Origin: Saccoglossus kowalevskii | Taxonomy: Eukaryota > Hemichordata > Enteropneusta > Harrimaniidae | Assembly (NCBI RefSeq): GCF_000003605.2 | Contig: NW_003123617.1 | Location: 1 to 52,165, forward strand | Direction of reading: 5' to 3' | DNA length: 52,165 nucleotides | Shown: positions 1 through 10,940 of the stretch, in pieces | Position numbering within the stretch: position 1 is the stretch's first letter | Layout: the number at the start of each line of letters is the position of its first letter | Notes under the pieces: generated by a model | The model's input: only the letters and a program-made list of their open reading frames with translations | Told to the model about the DNA's origin: nothing | Databases searched by the model: none | Program-made: the position numbers and the translations under genes

Positions 1-316
1 TAGGCTGATATTCGTCAGAATTGCATGTCGTTTAAAGCTTCGGCAAGGCAAAAAATCCCAGGAAAAAGTTGGTATGTACGGTGGAATAAAAATGTTGATA
101 AGCCTACTACATGTGGTATTCCCAGCAGGTCTCCCATGCAAGTACTAACCACGCCCGATGCATCCTAACTTCTGTGATCTGACAAGAACTGGTGTTTTCT
201 ACAATGGTTTGGCAGTAGGCTGAATATTCGTCGGAATTGGATGTAATTTAATACTGCGGCTAGGCAACAAATCCCGGGAAAAAGTTTGTATGTACAGTGG
301 AATAAAAATGTTGATA

Positions 317-436
317 AGCCTACTGCTCGTGGTATTCCCAGCAGGTCTCCCATGCAAGTACTAACCACGCCCGATGCAGCTTAACTTCTATGATCGGACG
401 AGAACTGGTGTATTCTACAATGGTTTGCAGTAGGCT
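317..436 (-). rRNA. 5S rRNA-like unit, class G
   Basis: A class G unit with a single-base deletion in plus TTTGCAG (usual TTTGGCAG), giving 120 nt. The same deletion-tagged unit recurs near 6,842, 8,137 and 17,820, which marks shared ancestry. Helix I is perfect. Its spacer has GGAATAATAATG, which interrupts the downstream T5 found in other classes, and the monomer ends at a CATGTAAGTAC variant of the C-box anchor. Confidence 0.5.
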
Positions 437-531
437 GAATATTCGTCGGAATTGGATGTAATTTAATATTCCGGCTAGGCAACAAATCCCGGGAAAAAGT
501 TTGTATGTACGGTGGAATAATAATGTTGATA

Positions 532-652
532 AGCCTACTGCTCGTGGTATTCCCAGCCGGTCTCCCATGTAAGTACTAACCATGCCTGATGCAGATTAAC
601 TTCAGTGATCGGACGAGAACTGGTGTATTCAGCATTGGCTTAGCAGTAGGCT
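532..652 (-). rRNA. 5S rRNA-like unit, class H
   Basis: A class H unit recognised by plus ATTCAGCATTGGCTTAGC. On the RNA strand this gives CCAATGCTGAATAC, which is nearer to the CCA..GCTGAATAC of invertebrate 5S, as I recall it, than the CCATTGCAGAATAC of other classes. However, helix II then mismatches its own 3' strand (CTGCAT). The anchor reads CATGTAAGTAC, so the helix IV strand is ACATGG instead of GCATGG. Its plus-strand head is CATGCCTGATGCAGATT. Confidence 0.5.
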
Positions 653-675
653 GAATATTCGTCGGAATTGGATGT

Positions 676-683
676 AATTTAAT
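676..683 (-). promoter_or_regulatory. TATA-like AT element about -25 to -32 upstream of a 5S-like unit
   Basis: On the minus strand ATTAAATT lies about 25-32 nt upstream of the 5' end of the unit at 532-652. The motif recurs at the same distance in most monomers with the GTAATTTAATAC spacer (classes C, F, G and H). Upstream TATA-like elements near this distance are known in 5S genes of plants, insects and some fungi. In class D and I spacers the equivalent is CATTTAAT in plus. This may simply be AT-rich spacer. Confidence 0.3.
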
Positions 684-746
684 ACTTCGGCTAGGCAACA
701 AATCCCGAGAAATGTTAGTATGTACAGTGGAATTAAAATGTTGATA

Positions 747-867
747 AGCCTACTGCAGGTGGTATTCTCAGCCGGTCTCCCATGCAAGTACTAACCACGC
801 CCGATGCAGCTTAACTTCAGTGATCCGACGAGAACTGGTGTATTCTGCAATGGTTTGGCAGTAGGCT
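747..867 (-). rRNA. 5S rRNA-like unit, class I
   Basis: A representative of the class whose plus-strand head reads GATCCGACGAG. The 3' terminus (CTGCAGG in plus) and 5' terminus (GCAGTAGGCT in plus) give a perfect 10-bp helix I. The adjoining spacer is the most distinctive of the array, with an A-run followed by TTGGGTTAAAGTTAATATG. This class marks the start of the higher-order repeat used in this annotation. No expression evidence exists in the sequence. Confidence 0.55.
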
Positions 868-963
868 GAATATTCGTCGGAATTCGATGTCATTTAATGC
901 TACGGCTATGCAAAAAAAATTTGGGTTAAAGTTAATATGTAATGTGGAATAAAAATGTTGATG

Positions 964-1084
964 AGCCTACTGCACGTGGTATTCCCAGCCAGTCTCCCAT
1001 GCAAGTACTAACCACGCCTGATGCAGCTTAACTTCAGTGATCGGACAAGAACTGGTGTGTTCTGCAATGGTTTGACAGTAGGCT
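964..1084 (-). rRNA. 5S rRNA-like unit, class A
   Basis: A representative of class A, recognised in plus orientation by GGACAAGAACTGGTGTGTTC and TTTGACAGTAGG. Helix I ends with a U-G wobble (AGCCTACTGT against GCAGTAGGCT) but is otherwise complete. The downstream spacer (TCAGAATTGCATGTCG) is shared with class E. Class A almost always follows class I along the plus strand. Confidence 0.55.
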
Positions 1085-1179
1085 GAATATTCGTCAGAAT
1101 TGCATGTCGTTTAACGCTTCGGCAAGGCAAAAAATCCCGGGAAAAATTTGGTATGTACGGTGGAATAAAAATGTTGATA

Positions 1180-1300
1180 AGCCTACTGCAGGTGGTATTC
1201 CCAGCCGGTCTTCCATGCAAGTACTAACCACGCGCGATGCAGCTTAACTTCAGTGATCGGACGAGAACTGGTGTATTCTGCAATGGCTTGGCAGTAGGCT
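1180..1300 (-). rRNA. 5S rRNA-like unit, class B
   Basis: A representative of class B, which has the class C 5' end (TAGGCTGGATATTCG in plus) but the class A spacer middle (AACGCTTCGGCAAGGC). That suggests B arose by exchange between A-type and C-type monomers. In many B copies the anchor that ends the monomer is AGTTCT instead of AGTACT (for example 1436 and 2945), which changes the RNA in the conserved TTAGTACTTG segment of the next unit. Confidence 0.5.
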
Positions 1301-1395
1301 GGATATTCGTCGGAATTGGATGAAATTTAACGCTTCGGCAAGGCAAAAAATCCCGGGAAAATGTTGGTATGTACGGTGGAATAAAAATGTTGATA

Positions 1396-1516
1396 AGCCT
1401 ACTGCACATGGTATTCCCAGCCGGTATTCCATGCAAGTTCTAACCACGCCCGATGCAGCTTAACTTCAGTGATCGGACGAGAACTGGTGTATTCTGCAAT
1501 GGTTTGGCAGTAGGCT
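1396..1516 (-). rRNA. 5S rRNA-like unit, class C (AGAACT anchor variant)
   Basis: This full-length unit has the sequence AAGTTCTAAC in plus in place of AAGTACTAAC, so the RNA would carry UUAGAACUUG where 5S normally has UUAGUACUUG. The changed base lies in the conserved loop E/helix IV segment. Helix I is intact. The following spacer leads into the GATGAGCCTAATGCACG terminus and a GTCTGCC variant of the C-box (GGCAGACC on the RNA strand). Confidence 0.45.
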
Positions 1517-1611
1517 GGATATTCGTCGGAATTGGATGTAATTTAATACTTCGGCTAGGCAAAAAATCCCGGGAAAATGTTAGTATGTACGGTGGAATAA
1601 AAATGTTGATG

Positions 1612-1732
1612 AGCCTAATGCACGTGGTATTCCCAGCCGGTCTGCCATGCAAGTACTCACCACGCCCGATGCAGCTTAACCACAGTGATCGGACGAAAAC
1701 TGGTGTATTCTGCAATGGTTTGGCTGTTGGCT
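1612..1732 (-). pseudogene. 5S rRNA-like unit, class D, helix I degraded
   Basis: Class D units have plus-strand GGCTGTTGGCT at the 5S 5' end and CCTAATGCACG at the 3' end. The RNA termini AGCCAACAGC and GCATTAGGCT leave about three mismatches in helix I. The GTCTGCC variant also alters the C-box. The adjoining spacer is unique to this class (GATTATTCGTCCGACTTG and AAAATCATGGG). The class recurs regularly (for example 2297, 3161, 12218, 13926, 15870 and 47635 anchors), so the change has spread by array turnover. I call it pseudogene-like on structural grounds only. Confidence 0.5.
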
Positions 1733-2472
1733 GATTATTCGTCCGACTTGTATGTCATTTAATGCTTCGTCTAGGCAAAAAATCATGGGAAAAAGATAGT
1801 ATGTAATGTGGAATAAAAATGTTGATGAGCCGACTGAACGTGGTATTCCCAGCCAGTCTCCCGTGCAAGAACTAACCACGCCCGATGCAGCTTACTTCAG
1901 TGATCGGACGAGAACTGGTGTGTTCTGCAATGGTTTGACAGTAGCTGACTATTCGTCAGAATTGCATGTCGTTTAACGCTTCGGCAAGGCAAAAATCCCG
2001 GGAAAAAGTTGGTATGTACGGTGGAATAAAAATGTTGATAAGCCTAATGCATGTGGTATTCCCAGCAGGTCTCCCATGCAAGTACTAACCACGCCCGATG
2101 CATCTTAACTTATGTGATCGGACGAGAACTGGTGTATTCTGCAATGGTTTGGCAGTAGGCTGGATATTCGTTGGAATTGGATGTAATTTAATACTTCGGC
2201 TAGGCAAAAAATCCCGGGAAAAAGTTAGTATGTACGGTGGAATAAAAATGTTGATGAGCCTAATGGACGTGGTATTCCCAGCCGGTCTGCCATGCAAGTA
2301 CTAACCACGCCCGATGCAGCTTAACTACAGTGATCGGACGAGAACTGGTGTATTCTGCAATGGTTTGGCTGTTGGCTGATTATTCGTCCGACTTGTATGT
2401 CATTTAATGCTTCGTCTAGGCAAAAAATCATGGGAAAAATTTAGTATGTAATGTGGAATAAAAATGTCGATG

Positions 2473-2593
2473 AGCCGACTGAACGTGGTATTCCCAGCCG
2501 GTCTCCCGTGCAAGAACTAACCACGCCCGATGCGCCTTAACTTCAGTGATCGGACGAGAACTGGTGTGTTCTGCAACGGTTTGACAGTAGGCT
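2473..2593 (-). pseudogene. 5S rRNA-like unit, class E, helix I degraded
   Basis: Class E units have the 3' terminus AGCCGACTGAACGTGG and the anchor AGAACT in plus, with head GATGCGCC. Helix I (AGCCTACTGT against TTCAGTCGGCT) has two mismatches. The GCAAGAAC variant places a change in the conserved GUACUUG segment, and the ...CCCGTGC variant replaces the helix IV GCATGG by GCACGG. The unit is still full length. E regularly follows D along the plus strand. Confidence 0.5.
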
Positions 2594-4200
2594 GAATATT
2601 CGTCAGAATTGCATGTCGTTTAAGGCTTCGACAAGGCAAAAAATCCCGGGAAAAAGTTGGTATGTACGGTGGAATAAAAATGTTGATAAGCCTACTGCAG
2701 GTGGTATTCCCAGCCGGTCTTCCATGCAAGTACTAACCACGCGCGATGCAGCTTAACTTCAGTGATCGGACGAGAACTGGTGTATTCTGCAATGGCTTGG
2801 CAGTAGGTTGGATATTCGTCGGAATTGGATGTAATTTAACGCTTCGGCAAGGCAAAAAATCCCGGGAAAATGTTGGTATGTACGGTGGAATAAAAATGTT
2901 GATAAGCCTACTGCACATGGTATTCCCAGCCGGTATTCCATGCAAGTTCTAACCACGCCCGATGCAGCTTAACTTCAGTGATCGGACGAGAACTGGTGTA
3001 TTCTGCAATGGTTTGGCAGTAGGCTGGATATTCGTCGGAATTGGATGTAATTTAATACTTCGGCTAGGCAAAAAATCCCGGGAAAATGTTAGTATGTACG
3101 GTGGAATAAAAATGTAGATGAGCCTAATGCACGTGGTATTCCCAGCCGGTCTGCCATGCAAGTACTCACCACGCCCGATGCAGCTTAACCACAGTGATCG
3201 GACGAGAACTGGTGTATTCTGCAATGGTTTGGCTGTTGGCTGATTATTCGTCCGACTTGTATGTCATTTAATGCTTCGTCTAGGCAAAAAATCATGGGAA
3301 AAAGTTAGTATGTAATGTGGAATAAAAATGTTGATGAGCCGACTGAACGTGGTATTCCCAGCCGGTCTCCCGTGCAAGAACTAACCACGCCCGATGCGGC
3401 TTAACTTCAGTGATCGGACGAGAACTGGTGTGTTCTGCAATGGTTTGACAGTAGGCTGAATATTCGTCAGAATTGCATGTCGTTTAAGGCTTCGGCAAGG
3501 CAAAAAATCCAGGGAAAAATTTGGTATGTACGGTGGAATAAAAATGTTGATAAGCCTACTGCATGTGGTATTCCCAGCAGGTCTCCCATGCAAGTACTAA
3601 CCACGCCCGATGCAGCTTAACTTCTGTGTTCGGACGAGAACTGGTGTATTCTACAATGGTTTGGCAGTAGGCTGAATATTCGTCGGAATTGGATGTAATT
3701 TGATACTTCGGCTAGGCAACAAATCCCGGGAAAAAGTTTGTATGTACGGTGGAATTAAAATGTTGATAAGCCTACTGCTCGTGGTATTCCCATCAGGTCT
3801 CCCATGCAAGTACTAACCACGCCCGATGCAGCTTAACTTCTGTGTTCGGACGAGAACTGGTGTATTCTACAATGGTTTGGCAGTAGGCTGAATATTCGTC
3901 GGAATTGGATGTAATTTAATACTTCGGCTAGGCAACAAATCCCGGGGAAAAGTTTGTATGTACGGTGGAATAATAATGTTGATAAGCCTACTGCTCGTGG
4001 TATTCCCAGCCGGTCTCCCATGTAAGTACTAACCATGCCTGATGCAGATTAACTTCAGTGATCGGACGAGAACTGGTGTGTTCTGCAATGGTTTGACAGT
4101 AGGCTGAATATTCGTCAGAATTGCATGTCGTTTAAAGCTTCGGCAAGGCAAAAAATCCCGGGAAAAAGTTGGTATGTACGGTGGAATAAAAATGTTGATA

Positions 4201-4321
4201 AGCCTACTACATGTTGTATTCCCAGCAGGTCTCCCATGCAAGTACTAACCACGCCCGATGCATCCTAACTTCTGTGATCTGACAAGAACTGGTGTATTCT
4301 ACAATGGTTTGGCAGTAGGCT
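4201..4321 (-). rRNA. 5S rRNA-like unit, class F
   Basis: A representative of class F: plus-strand head GATGCATCCTAAC, then GATCTGACAAG and TTCTACAATGG. The RNA has GTTAGGATGCATCG in the A-box area, which departs from the consensus GTTAAGCTGCATCG, and helix II is weakened. The C-box has AGCAGGTCTCCC in plus, so the helix IV strand is CCTGC instead of CCGGC. The downstream spacer carries AACAAATCCCGGG and GTACAGTGG. Most other F copies have a perfect helix I, but this one has CTACATG at its 3' end. Confidence 0.45.
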
Positions 4322-5104
4322 GAATATTCGTTGGAATTGGATGTAATTTAATACTGCGGCTAGGCAACAAATCCCGGGAAAAAGTTTGTATGTACAGTGG
4401 AATAAAAATGTTGATAAGCCTACTACATGTGGTATTCCCAGCCAGTCTCCCATGCAAGTACTAACCACGCCTGATGCAGCTTAACTTCAGTGATCGGACA
4501 AGAACTGGTGTGTTCTGCAATGGTTTGACAGTAGGCTGAACGTTCGTCAGAATTGCATGTCGTTTAACGCTTCGGCAAGGCAAAAAATCCCGCGAAAAAG
4601 TTGGTATGTACGGTGGAATAAAAATGTTGATAAGCCTACTGCAGGATTTATTCCCAGCCGGTCTTCCATGCAAGTACTAACCACGCGCGATGCAGCTTAA
4701 CATCAGTGATCGGACGAGAACTGGTGTATTCTGCAATGGTTTGGCAGTAGGCTGGATATTCGTCGGAATTGGATGTAATTTAATACTTCGGCTAGGCAAA
4801 AAATCCCGGGAAAAAGTTGGTATGTACGGTGGAATAAAAATGTTAATAAGCCTACTGCACATGGTATTCCCAGCCGGTCTCCCACGCAAGTACTAACCAC
4901 GCCCGATGCAGCTTAACTTCAGTGATCGGACGAGAACTGGTGTGTTCTGCAATGGTTTGACAGTAGGCTGACTATTCGTCAGAATTGCATGTCGTTTAAC
5001 GCTTCGGCAAGGCAAAAAATCCCGGGAAAAATTTGGTATGTACGGTGGAATAAAAATGTTGATAAGCCTACTACATGTGGTATTCCCAGCAGGTCTCCCA
5101 TGCA

Positions 5105-5320
5105 AGTACTAACCACGCCCGATGCATCCTAACTTCTGAGATCTGACAAGAACTGGTGTATTCTACAATGGTTTGGCAGTAGGCTGAATATTCGTCCGAC
5201 TTGTATGTCATTTAATGCTTCGTCTAGGCAAAAAATCATGGGAAAAAGTTAGTATGTAATGTGGAATAAAAATGTTGATGAGCCGACTGAACGTGGTATT
5301 CCCAGCCGGTCTCCCGTGCA
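5105..5320. repeat. Chimeric monomer F/D
   Basis: The 5S-like 5' half is class F (GATCTGACAAG-like, TTCTACAATGG, TTTGGCAGTAGGCTGAATATTCG). After the shared ATTCGTC the spacer switches to class D (CGACTTGTATGTCATTTAATG and ATCATGGG). Confidence 0.7.
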
Positions 5321-6185
5321 AGAACTAACCACGCCCGATGCAGCTTAACTTCAATGATCGGACGAGAACTGGTGTGTTCTGCAATGGTCTGACAGTAGGC
5401 TGAATATTCGTCAGAATTGCATGTCGTTTAAAGCTTCGGCAAGGCAAAAAATCCCGGGAAAAAGTTGGTATGTACGGTGGAATAAAAATGTTGATAAGCC
5501 TACTACATGTGGTATTCCCAGCAGGTCTCCCATGCAAGTACTAACCACGCCCGATGCATCCTAAATTCTGTGATCTGACAAGAACTGGTGTATTCTACAA
5601 TGGTTTGGCAGTAGGCTGAATATTCGTCGGAATTGGATGTAATTTAATACTGCGGCTAGGCAACAAATCCCGGGAAAAAGTTTGTATGTACAGTGGAATA
5701 AAAATGTTGATAAGCCTACTGCTCGTGGTATTCCCAGCAGGTCTCCCATGCAAGTACTAACCACGCCCGATGCAGCTTAACTTCTGTGATCGGACGAGAA
5801 CTGGTGTATTCAGCATTGGCTTAGCAGTAGGCTGAATATTCGTCGTAATTGGATGTAATTTAATACTTCGGCTAGGCAACAAATCCCGGGAAATGTTAGT
5901 ATGTGCGGTGAAATATGAATGTTGATAAGCCTACTGCAGGTGGTATTCCCAGCCGGTCTCCAATGCAAGTACTAACCACGCCCGATGCAGCTTAACTTCA
6001 GTGATCCGACGAGAACTGGTGTATTCTGCAATGGTTTGGCAGTAGGCTGAATATTCGTCGGAATTGGATGTCATTTAATGCTACGGCTAGGCAAAAAAAA
6101 ATTTGGGTTAAAGTTAATATGTAATGTGGAATAAAAATGTTGATGAGCCTACTGCACGTGGTATTCCCAGCCAGTCTCCCATGCA

Positions 6186-6401
6186 AGTACTACCCACGCC
6201 TGATGCAGCTTAACTTCAGTGATCGGACAAGAACTGGTGTGTTCTGCAATGGTTTGACAGTAGGCTGGATATTCGTCGGAATTGGATGTAATTTAACGCT
6301 TCGGCAAGGCAAAAAATCCCGGGAAAATGTTGGTATGTTCGGTGGAATAAAAATGTTGATAAGCATACTGCACATGGTATTCCCAGCCGGTCTTCCATGC
6401 A
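6186..6401. repeat. Chimeric monomer A/B
   Basis: The head and 5S-like 5' end are class A (GGACAAGAAC, GTGTGTTC, TTTGACAGTAGG). The spacer from GGCTGGATATTCGTCGG onward is class B. The switch falls within the 5S 5' terminus. Confidence 0.7.
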
Positions 6402-6499
6402 AGTTCTAACCACGCGCGATGCAGCTTAACTTCAGTGATCGGACGAGAACTGGTGTATTCTGCAATGGTTTGCAGTAGCTGGATATTCGTCGGATTGGA

Positions 6500-7160
6500 T
6501 GTAATTTAATACTTCGGCTAGGCAAAAAATCCCGGGAAAAAGTTAGTATGTACGGTGGAATAAAAATGTTGATAAGCCTACTGCTCGTGGTATTCCCAGC
6601 AGGTCTCCCATGCAAGTACTAACCACGCCCGATGCAGCTTAACTTCTGTGATCGGACAAGAACTGGTGTATTCTACAATGGTTTGGCAGTAGGCTGAATA
6701 TTCGTCGGAATTGGATGTTATTTAATACTGCGACTAGGCAACAAATCCCGGGAAAAAGTTTGTATGTACAGTGGAATAAAAATGTTGATAAGCCTACAGC
6801 TCGTGGTATTCCCAGCAGGTCTCCCATGCAAGTACTAACCACGCCGATGCAGCTTAACTTCTGTGATCGGACGAGAACTGGTGTATTCTACAATGGTTTG
6901 CAGTAGGCTGAATATTCGTCGGAATTGGATGTAATTTAATATTTCGGCTAGGCAACAAATCCCGGGAAAAAGTTTGTATGTACGGTGGAATAATAATGTT
7001 GATAAGCCTACTGCTCGTAGTATTCCCAGCCGGTCTCCCATGTAAGTACTAACCATGCCTGATGCAGATTAACTTCAGTGATCGGACGAGAACTGGTGTA
7101 TTCAGCATTGGCTTAGCAGTAGGCTGAATATTCGTCGGAATTGGATGTAATTTAATACTT
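6500..7160. repeat. Recent segmental duplication, copy 1 (offset 1,295 bp)
   Basis: This block of F, G and start of H monomers matches 7795-8455. Both carry the same rare changes: GTTATTTAATACTGCG, CCTACAGCTCG, the CACGCCGATG deletion, the TTTGCAG deletion, and CTCGTAGTATTCCC. Shared deletions make common origin by unequal exchange of six monomers the simplest explanation. Confidence 0.85.
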
Positions 7161-7794
7161 CGGCTAGGCAACAAATCCCGAGAAATGTTAGTATGTACAG
7201 TGGAATTAAAATGTTGATAAGCCTACTGCAGGTGGTATTCTCAGCCGGTCTCCCATGCAAGTACTAACCACGCCCGATGCAGCTTAACTTCAGTGATCCG
7301 ACGAGAACTGGTGTATTCTGCAATGGTTTGGCAGTAGGCTGAATATTCGTCGGAATTCGATGTCATTTAATGCTACGGCTATGCAAAAAAAAATGTGGGT
7401 TAAAGTTAATATGTAATGTGGAATAAAAATGTTGATGAGCCTACTGCACGTGGTATTCCCAGCCAGTCTCCCATGCAAGTACTAACCACGCCTGATGCAG
7501 CTTAACTTCAGTGATCGGACAAGAACTGGTGTGTTCTGCAATGGTTTGACAGTAGGCTGAATATTCGTCAGAATTGCATGTCGTTTAACGCTTCGGCAAG
7601 GCAAAAAATCCCGGGAAAAATTTGGTATGTACGGTGGAATAAAAATGTTGATAAGCCTACTGCAGGTGGTATTCCCAGCCGGTCTTCCATGCAAGTACTA
7701 ACCACGCGCGATGCAGCTTAACTTGAGTGATCGGACGAGAACTGGTGTATTCTGCAACGGTTTGGCAGTAGGCTGGATATTCGTTGGAATTGGA

Positions 7795-8455
7795 TGTAAT
7801 TTAATACTTCGGCTAGGCAAAAAATCCCGGGAAAAAGTTAGTATGTACGGTGGAATAAAAATGTTGATAAGCCTACTGCTCGTGGTATTCCCAGCAGGTC
7901 TCCCATGCAAGTACTAACCACGCCCGATGCAGCTTAACTTCTGTGATCGGACAAGAACTGGTGTATTCTACAATGGTTTGGCAGTAGGCTGAATATTCGT
8001 CGGAATTGGATGTTATTTAATACTGCGGCTAGGCAACAAATCCCGGGAAAAAGTTTGTATGTACAGTGGAATAAAAATGTTGATAAGCCTACAGCTCGTG
8101 GTATTCCCAGCAGGTCTCCCATGCAAGTACTAACCACGCCGATGCAGCTTAACTTCTGTGATCGGACGAGAACTGGTGTATTCTACAATGGTTTGCAGTA
8201 GGCTGAATATTCGTCGGAATTGGATGTAATTTAATATTTCGGCTAGGCAACAAATCCCGGGAAAAAGTTTGTATGTACGGTGGAATAATAATGTTGATAA
8301 GCCTACTGCTCGTAGTATTCCCAGCCGGTCTCCCATGTAAGTACTAACCATGCCTGATGCAGATTAACTTCAGTGATCGGACGAGAACTGGTGTATTCAG
8401 CATTGGCTTAGCAGTAGGCTGAATATTCGTCGGAATTGGATGTAATTTAATACTT
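7795..8455. repeat. Recent segmental duplication, copy 2 (offset 1,295 bp)
   Basis: Partner of 6500-7160, with the same set of private variants. After about 8,460 the H monomer diverges (AGGCACAAATCC and GTTTTTATG). The duplicate continues from there into a class F monomer instead of class I. Confidence 0.85.
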
Positions 8456-10779
8456 CGGCTAGGCACAAATCCCGAGAAATGTTTTTATGTACAGTGGAAT
8501 TAAAATGTTGATAAGCCTACTGCTCGTGGTATTCCCAGCAGGTCTCACATGCAAGTACTAACCACGCCCGATGCAGCTTAACTTCAGTGATCGGACGAGA
8601 ACTGGTGTATTCTACAATGGTTTGGCAGTAGGCTGAATATTCGTCGGAATTGGATGTAATTTAATACTGCGGCTAGGCAACAAATCCCGGGAAAAAGTTT
8701 GTATGTACAGTGGAATAAAAATGTTGATAAGCCTACTGCTCGTGTTATTCCCAGCAGGTCTCCCATGCAAGTACTAACCACGCCCGATGCAGCTTAACTT
8801 CTGTTATCGGACGAGAACTGGTGTATTCTACAATGGTTTGGCAGTAGGCTGAATATTCATCGGAATTGGATGTAATTTAATACTTCGGCTAGGCAACAAA
8901 TCCCGGGAAAATGTTTGTATGTACGGTGGAATAATAATGTTGATAAGCCTACTGCTCGTGGTATTCCCAGCCGGTCTCCCATGTAAGTACTAACCATGCC
9001 TGATGCAGATTAACTTCAGTGATCGGACGAGAACTGGTGTATTCAGCATTGGCTTAGCAGTAGGCTGAATATTCGTCGTAATTGGATGTAATTTAATACT
9101 TCGGCTAGGCAACAAATCCCGGGAAATGTTAGTATGTACGGTGAAATATAAATGTCGATAAGCCTACTGCAGGTGGTATTCCCAGCCGGTCTCCCATGCA
9201 AGTACTAACCACGCCCGATGCAGCTTAAATTCGGTGATCCGACGAGAACTGGTGTATTCTGCAATGGTTTGGAAGTAGGCTGAATATTCGTCGGAATTGG
9301 ATGTCATTTAATGCTACGGCTAGGCAAACAATCATGTGTAAATGTTAATATGTAATGTGGAATAAAAATGTTGATGAGCCTACTGCACGTGGTATTCCCA
9401 GCCAGTCTCCCATGCAAGTACTAACCACGACTGATGCAGCTTAACTTCAGTGATCTGACAAGAACTGGTGTGTTCTGCAATGGCTTGACAGTAGCCTGAT
9501 TATTCGTCGGAATTGGATGTAATTTAACGCTTCGGCAAGGCAAAAAATCCCGGGAAAAAGTTGGTATGTACGGTGAATAAAAATGTTGATAAGCCTAATG
9601 CATGTGTATTCTCAGCAGTCTTCCCATGCAAAGTACTATTCCACGCCCGATGCATCTTAACTTCTGTGATCGGACAAGAACTGGTGTATTTTACAATGGT
9701 TTGGCAGTAGGCTGAATATTCGTCGTAATTGGATGTAATTTAACACTTCGGCTAGGCAACAAATCCCGGGAAATGTTAGTATGTACGGTGAAATATAAAT
9801 GTTGATACGCCTACTGCAGGTGGTATTCCCAGCCGGTCTCCCATACAAGTACTAAGCACGCCCGATGCAGCTTAACTTCAGTGATCCGACGAGAACTGGT
9901 GTATTCTGCAATGGTTTGGCAGTAGGCTGAATATTCGTCGGAATTGGATGTCATTTAATGCTACGGCTAGGCAAAAAAAAAATGGGTTAAAGTTAATATG
10001 TAATGTGGAATAAAAATGTTGATGAGCCTACTGCACGTGGTATTCCCAGCCAGTCTCCCATGCAAGTACTAACCACGCCTGATGCAGCTTAACTTCAGTG
10101 ATCGGACAAGAACTAGTGTGTTCTGCAATGGTTTGACAATAGGCTGAATATTCGTCAGAATTGCATGTCGTTTAACGCTTCGGCAAGGCAAACAATCCCG
10201 GGAAAATGTTGGTATGTACGGTGGAATAAAAATGTTGATAAGCCTACTGCACATGGTATTCCCAGCCGGTCTTCCATGCAAGTTCTAACCACGCGCGATG
10301 CAGCTTAACTTCAGTGATCGGACGAGAACTGGTGTATTCTGCAATGGTTTGGCAGTAGGCTGGATATTCGTCGGAATTGGATGTAATTTAATACTTCGGC
10401 TAGGCAAAAAATCCCGGGAAAAAGTTAGTATGTAATGTGGAATAAAAATGTTGATGAGCCTAATGCACGTGGTATTCCCAGCCGGTCTGCCATGCAAGTA
10501 CTAACCACGCCCGATACAGCTTAACTACAGTGATCGGACGAGAACTGGTGTATTCTGCAATAGTTTGGCTGTTGGCTGATTATTCGTCCGACTTGTATGT
10601 CATTTAAATCTTCGTCTAGGCAAAAAATCATGGGAAAAAGTTAGTATGTAATGTGGAATAAAAATGTTGATGAGCCTAATGCATGTGGTATTCCCAGCAG
10701 GTCTCCCATGCACGTACTAACCACGCCCTATGCATCTTAACTTCTGTGATCGGACGAGAACTGGTGTATTCTGCAATGG

Positions 10780-10940
10780 TTTGGAAGTAGCTGGATATTC
10801 GTTGGAATTGGATGTAATTTAATACTTCGGCTAGGCAAAAATCCCGGGAAAAGTTAGTATGTACGGTGAATAAAAATGTTGATGAGCCTATGGACGTGGT
10901 ATTCCCAGCCGGTCTGCCTTGCAAGTACTACCACGCCCGA
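10780..10940. other. Deletion-rich patch in class C monomer
   Basis: Many one-base losses are clustered here, mostly within runs of identical bases: GAAGTAGCTGG, CAAAAATCCC, GGTGAATAAAAATG, GCCTATGGACG and TACTACCACGCC. Neighbouring monomers are intact. This looks more like uncorrected read error than biological decay. Confidence 0.6.

Noticed and set aside
900-930. A-run in class I spacers as a polyadenylated retrocopy tail
   Set aside because: The run is short, varies in length between copies as microsatellites do, and is followed by the same TTGGGTTAAAGTTAATATG in every class I copy, so it is part of the spacer.
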